A DNA stretch of 12,632 nt. It comes from Echinostoma caproni. Taxonomy: Eukaryota; Platyhelminthes; Trematoda; Plagiorchiida; Echinostomatidae. The stretch lies in contig UZAN01039849.1 of NCBI GenBank assembly GCA_900618425.1, positions 89,061 through 101,692 on the forward strand, in the 5' to 3' direction. The position numbers and the translations under genes are program-made. Positions 9,049-12,632 of this stretch are shown here, in pieces (position 1 is the stretch's first letter; each line of letters opens with the position of its first letter). The notes under the pieces are model-generated. The model saw only the letters and a list, made by a program, of their open reading frames with translations. It did not search any database and had not been told where the DNA came from.

Positions 9049-9246
9049 TCAACTTCGAATAGGCGCTGTCGGATCGATCGTCTCATCACATTCAGCGTTA
9101 GGTTTTGCTGGTCCACTACACGTATACAGTTCACTTTCCTCTCCTTTGATAACCTTTACACAGTAACCTGGATCCATAGCTGATACTAAGCGATCGATAT
9201 TGGGATTGTCAGAAGGCATCTGTATTTGTGCAATGGGATCCACTTT
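9049..9246 (-). CDS. Speculative terminal exon, unknown protein
   Basis: I do not recognise this protein. The minus strand has an open frame of about 65 codons from just after an AG (a possible splice acceptor at about 9245) to a TGA at about 9049. The composition looks protein-like rather than AT-driven: it is rich in D, E, P and S, has three cysteines (GYCVKV, YTCSGP, AECDET), and contains IDRLVSAMDPGYC. The putative acceptor lacks a good pyrimidine tract. The in-frame codon at the start is GTG, with a stop just upstream, so it cannot be a complete ATG-initiated gene. A downstream GT (AAG-GTATGA near 9016) could be a donor for another frame. The length is within chance expectation. Confidence 0.2.
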   Translation of the reverse strand, partial: KVDPIAQIQMPSDNPNIDRLVSAMDPGYCVKVIKGEESELYTCSGPAKPNAECDETIDPTAPIRS

Positions 9247-10534
9247 TCATATTTATTCTCAAAACATCATACTGAATGTAGGTAAACATCATACGTATAA
9301 AACGATTTAATTCATCAAATTATTGATGAATGAAATCAATCAAAAATACTCAAAGACCGTGCCACACGTCTGATGAAACCCAAAAGTGAACTTGCAAGCC
9401 CAAAGCAGGAGAAAGTAGTTCAGTAAACTATTAAGGAGTTGCACATGGTGTTTCGCACTGGATAATGAGATTCGGTTTCTATTCATAGTATCATTTTATC
9501 TACCCGATCACTGATGCCAGTTTATTACCAGCACGCACACATGGTTTGTTTTGTCCATGAGCTCCGGTATGGAAGTAATTGTCTCACAGCTAAATGTCCC
9601 GTAATTGGTAGTTATGCCACACGAACGTCCACACACGCGCTGCGCTGAGCGTTACAAAATTAACCACTTTCCGACCAAAACGCTAAATAGGATGAGCTAC
9701 TGTTCCTCATGATCTATCGTTGCCATAGGATCAGGTAGTTTCTTCTAGTGCGAGGTGAAAATGGAGCACGTTTCAGGGGCTTGGCCAAAATGCACGTACA
9801 CTCGACCTGCAGACCACGATCTTCAACAAACTGATCGGTTACCAGGTGACCTACTGGTTTAAAGAAATCTGTTCAACTAACTGAAAGTTGGATTGCAGGT
9901 ATCCTCGATAACTTCTTTTTCACACGAAGGAAGGCACTCAACCTGTGATCAAATATAACTTCAGTCCATTTTAATTTGGAAAACATGAACAAAATTACGA
10001 AAATCTAATTGCTCAAGAGAATAAGACTTCTGTCGTTGATTGTGTAAATCAACACTCTCTAAGAAGTGGAATATCGGTCTCTCCAAACGACATTCAGACG
10101 TTCTTTGACAAAGTAACCCTGAAAAAGATTTTGTTTAAACCACATAAATAAAAAAATGAAGATGCATTCGACGTATCCTCCCCACCTGATGTGAGGACGA
10201 ATCACACAGTCAGTCATTATGTTTTGCATCTAAGATTGTGCGATGTAATTGGAACCTCTGATATTTGATCCTGTTAAGTGACTGGTTTTCACCATCGCCT
10301 GTAACTCCCACCTCAATTCAATTGACGAAGCAACGTCGTGGGTCAACGTCACACAGTCTCGGAAGTTGTGGATTTTGAAGGGTTCTCTAAACTTGTGTAA
10401 CACCTCTTATCAAGGTGGTCAACCGTAAATCATTATTGTATAATTTTCTCCGCGCAAAAACAGTGAAACATCTAGCAGGCTTAATAAGACTTCAAATAGG
10501 GAACAAATTGTGTATAGAGCAAATGAAGCGCGAA
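9247..10534. other. About 1.3 kb without a recognised gene
   Basis: No coding or RNA signature was recognised. A 9-bp inverted repeat with a four-base loop (ATTCATCAA 9310-9318, TTGATGAAT 9323-9331) is AT-rich and probably incidental. A plus-strand open stretch near 9960-10150 has no family motif. Confidence 0.5.
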
Positions 10535-10550
10535 CTGAGTAGCTACGAAG

Positions 10551-10600
10551 TATTGTACAATTGTTTTGACCTAGTTGGGTCTCATCAGCGTTGCAAATCA
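10551..10600 (-). ncRNA. Hammerhead ribozyme, probably inactive
   Basis: The minus strand reads CTGATGA (10588-10582), the invariant first core strand. Next is stem II, GACC/GGTC, with a CAACTA loop (10581-10568). AAAA (10567-10564) follows, where the core needs GAAA. ACAATTGT (10564-10557) can form a two-base-pair stem III with an AATT loop, or pair with another copy because it is a palindrome. GTA (10558-10556) sits where the cleavage triplet is expected, with cutting predicted between 10556 and 10555. Stem I pairing between the flanks is poor. The G-to-A change removes G12, the general base in hammerhead catalysis, so this copy should not cleave. The arrangement is the open-stem-I type seen in animal repeats. 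Confidence 0.75.
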
Positions 10601-10615
10601 ATCAAATCAACTGAA

Positions 10616-10624
10616 GATCGAACC
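10616..10624 (-). promoter_or_regulatory. RNA polymerase III box B-like site
   Basis: The minus strand reads GGTTCGATC, matching the start of the box B consensus GGTTCGANTCC. The following bases (TT) depart from it. In tRNA-derived elements box B binds TFIIIC and drives transcription of the element from within. The flanking CCCGGG and CCGATGG give a T-arm/anticodon-arm look, but a full tRNA fold is not present. Confidence 0.5.
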
Positions 10625-10665
10625 CGGGACCATCGACCATCGGATAGCTGATTAGACCGTTTTTA

Positions 10666-11320
10666 ATTTTCCATTTACACGATATAGTACAACAAATCTT
10701 TGTCTGCTTGTTGTGGGCATCGCATCTCACTCAACTCAGCATAGGCCTCGTGGTGGGTTGGAAACTTTCACAACCCACTAAGACTATGAACTCACATTTT
10801 GCGCAACAGGTAAATCAGGATAAATAAATTTAACAAACGTGCACCAAATTCGGCAACCAGGAGACACCGCGTGGTTTGCCTGTCACAATACACATTAGGC
10901 CATTTCCCGGTATTGCAGACCACAATTGCGGTAGAAAACTATACAAATCTGGATTGCGGCTTCTCATATTCCCCCAGCACAGGTCAACTGGTTAGGATCA
11001 TCATATTAACGACCGGGATTTCCCAATTTCTTACTGCACCCCTATCGTCCATTGTCCAGATCTCGGTGCTTCCTCAGGCAGCCTTTGAATGTCCACGGCC
11101 TCCTTCCTGAATGTCAAATGTGAATCGAATGTGAATTGCATGTGAAAATGTGAAATCAAAATAAGATACCTTGGGACTCGAGATTCTTTCTGGGAATTTT
11201 ACTCCACCGGTCAATCCAGTGTCTCAGTAACCGCGCAAACCGTTGTACATCGGCCATCAACAGTCTGATGGTTGCAAGTCATCCTCAAGTTCTGGTTAAA
11301 GGCCAGTTCGAAACAGGCAT
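10666..11320. other. No gene recognised; short hairpin and mini-repeat
   Basis: A plus-strand frame of 79 codons (10871-11110) has no family motif. A perfect 8-bp inverted repeat (GTGGGTTG 10753-10760, CAACCCAC 10771-10778) has a ten-base loop. The minus strand here lies downstream of the RTE-like fragment and should carry later RT blocks, but none was legible. Confidence 0.5.
11111..11154. repeat. ATGTGAA mini-repeat
   Basis: Five copies of ATGT(G/C)AA start at 11111, 11118, 11129, 11140 and 11148. The spacing is irregular (7, 11, 11 and 8 bases), so this is a degenerate short tandem array. Confidence 0.8.
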
Positions 11321-11505
11321 TCATAAAAGGGAAAATATTTTCAAAATTTGTTTAGGAGAATTTATGAATTCTTTAGCATGATTCGCCTTAATATACTGCC
11401 AAATATTTTTATCATGAAATGTAGAGGATGCTTTAAAATCGAGAAGGATTAAACAATCAGTGGTCGATCACAAACGCTTATTTCTGTCTGTTATTGGAGG
11501 TATGA
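11321..11505 (-). mobile_element. RTE-like LINE fragment around RT motif A
   Basis: The minus strand reads ITDRNKRL, a stop, and then STTDCLILLDFKASSTF and HDKNIWQYIKANHAKEFIN, ending at a TGA (11323-11321). RTE-clade LINEs such as SR2 have a similar block: an R-rich helix, then (V/L)-x-FLDFKAAFDS, then LW and a G-x-P-x-x-(F/Y)-I stretch. LLDFKA at 11446-11429 contains the first catalytic aspartate of the RT (GAT, 11440-11438). AFDS is replaced by SSTF, and there is an in-frame stop just upstream, so it is a dead fragment. No further RT blocks could be placed on either side. The pattern differs from the CR1-type DFSKAFD, so this is a third, distinct element. Confidence 0.65.
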
Positions 11506-12196
11506 AAATGCATCGTTATTCTTTATTGCTATCTACTGGTTTCTGCCAAAAACACGAACGCTCCACATCGCGTTTGATGGGATACCAAAACGTACTATGC
11601 AAAATTTGGAATCTATCTCTAGTATCATTTTGTAATGAAACCTTTTCTTTATAAAAACGGGGAAAACCGGTAGATAGCTAGATCGATTGTAGAATTTTTG
11701 AGTGGTTGAGTACAGCAAGTGATGCAGTGCATTCCTAGTGAATTTTGGCTTGGGGAAATAAATTGAATCTGATAAACAGAATGGCTTCGCGTTGCAGTCA
11801 ACAGAAAATACTGAAGAACAAATTACTCCGCCTCGTTTCTTTTTTGTTATTTCGCGAGTTTAGCGTGTATAGAGAGCACAGAAAGCATTCAACTCACAAA
11901 CCATAATTTCCAAAATCCCTTTCCGAAAACACTTGTTCACTTTTTATTCAGAGGTTTGCTATACAAGGGACAGACAGGGAACGGTTTGTTCGAACGTTTA
12001 AACAATGCGCAATATAACAGTAACACGTCTTATACAATGCTAAATAACCAATGCGCGACTGAGTTGGTTTTTAATCCTATCTCGTCAACGAATGGACTGC
12101 TGCTTCATTCCTTATAAAAGTCATTGAGGTTGCATTTTCCATGAGCTTGATACGGATCAAGTCTGGATGGGTCGGACTCACAAGGATCTTTGGTAG
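11506..12196. other. No gene recognised
   Basis: Open frames are short and without motifs. RTE-type endonuclease or the GFRPGR block, expected on the minus strand to the right of 11505 if more of that element survived, is not recognisable. Confidence 0.5.
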
Positions 12197-12538
12197 TACA
12201 CGCGACACTGCATATTACCACGGAGGGTAAAACGTAAACCCAATACTGATGACCTGGTACGGCTGGAAGGATCCGTTCTAGAAATTAATATGGATCGTCA
12301 GTTTTGTGACAAAAGCACCAAAATGGGAGTGGATGGATTCATTCAATACTTTTTAGCAAAAATACACGAGATGAATGGCAATCTAACTCGGCATAGTGTA
12401 AACAACGATCACCGTCCCAGCATTGAACAATATGGCAACACACAAACATCGTATGGCACCTATCCGCTTATCATTGCAAACAGACCACCGCGACTGATCT
12501 ATACGGATGGAATCTTCAATGGCATGTTTTCACCATAG
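12197..12538 (+). CDS. Uncertain open frame, possible exon of an unknown protein
   Basis: I do not recognise this protein. The plus strand is open for 113 codons from just after a TAG (12194-12196) to a TAG (12536-12538). The first ATG is at 12290, which would give 82 residues. The segment reads DDLVRLEGSVLEINMDRQFC and then KMGVDGFIQYFLAKIHEM, a hydrophobic and amphipathic stretch that looks protein-like. A polar, N/T/Y-rich end closes with GIFNGMFSP. The TAG at 12194 could also be a splice acceptor (GGTAG) and the final TAG-GTATTC a donor overlap, but neither is strong. Chance open frames of this length are expected in a 12.6-kb AT-rich window. Orientation is opposite to all the retroelement fragments. 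Confidence 0.25.
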   Translation, partial: YTRHCILPRRVKRKPNTDDLVRLEGSVLEINMDRQFCDKSTKMGVDGFIQYFLAKIHEMNGNLTRHSVNNDHRPSIEQYGNTQTSYGTYPLIIANRPPRLIYTDGIFNGMFSP

Positions 12539-12632
12539 GTATTCCAAACAAAGGAGCATGTGTTAAAATATGCTGCATGCACAGCCGTCATTGTGCTTTC
12601 GGTATCACTTTAGAATCTGCTTTCAGATTAAT

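Larger units (their letters stand above)
10535..10665 (-). mobile_element. SINE-like fragment: pol III box B plus decayed hammerhead
   Basis: On the minus strand a tRNA-like segment (about 10665-10616, including CCGGGTTCGATC) is followed about 30 bases later by a hammerhead ribozyme core. This order matches the Smα-type repeats of schistosomes, which are short pol III-transcribed elements that encode a hammerhead. A clear box A was not found, and the ends are not defined because I could not identify a target-site duplication. The remainder of the element may continue left to about 10480. The call is from motif order, not from alignment to a known element. Confidence 0.65.

Noticed and set aside
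9310..9331. AT-rich inverted repeat ATTCATCAA/TTGATGAAT
   Set aside because: It is short and low in complexity, with no context linking it to an element end or a regulatory site.
9370..9376. Plus-strand CTGATGA, a possible hammerhead core
   Set aside because: No stem II and no GAAA follow it at a suitable distance.
11294..11320. CAGTTCGAAAC as a possible tRNA T-loop or box B
   Set aside because: No acceptor, D-arm or anticodon stem can be drawn around it, so no tRNA gene is supported.

Overview
The window looks like non-coding nuclear DNA from a multicellular animal, most likely a flatworm and probably a trematode. It is fairly AT-rich, no open frame exceeds about 130 codons, and no prokaryotic gene layout, ribosome sites or operons are visible. 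What can be recognised are worn-out retroelements: two CR1/Jockey-like LINE fragments, one short RTE-like LINE fragment, and a short pol III-type repeat carrying a decayed hammerhead ribozyme. Hammerhead-bearing SINE-like repeats (Smα-type) are a known feature of schistosome genomes. SR1 (CR1-like) and SR2 (RTE-like) are known schistosome LINEs, which is why I favour that group. The species itself cannot be read from this sequence.

Layout, left to right. Bases 1-2789 are mostly featureless apart from a weak LINE-linker-like open frame (436-678, minus). Bases 2790-4057 (minus) hold LINE-A: the endonuclease domain, the linker and the first part of a reverse transcriptase (RT), broken by frameshifts and stops. 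Bases 4058-6020 show nothing I can support. Bases 6021-7440 (minus) hold LINE-B: RT from the 'GRSC' block through the FADD catalytic box, the C-terminal region and a 3' tail ending in TTTGA-type repeats. Bases 7441-8618 hold only a faint plus-strand hammerhead-like fold at 7849-7895. A near-palindromic element lies at 8619-8876, with 65-bp arms that differ at five positions and a TG-rich centre.

To its right are a speculative minus-strand terminal exon (9049-9246), then about 1.3 kb without a call. The hammerhead SINE fragment is at about 10535-10665 (minus), with the core CTGATGA intact but the catalytic G of GAAA changed to A. An ATGTGAA mini-repeat is at 11111-11154, an RTE-type RT fragment at 11321-11505 (minus), and an open frame of uncertain meaning at 12197-12538 (plus).

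No complete gene is visible and no genes work together here. All clear retroelement fragments lie on the minus strand. This would fit an intron of a plus-strand host gene, but it could be chance.
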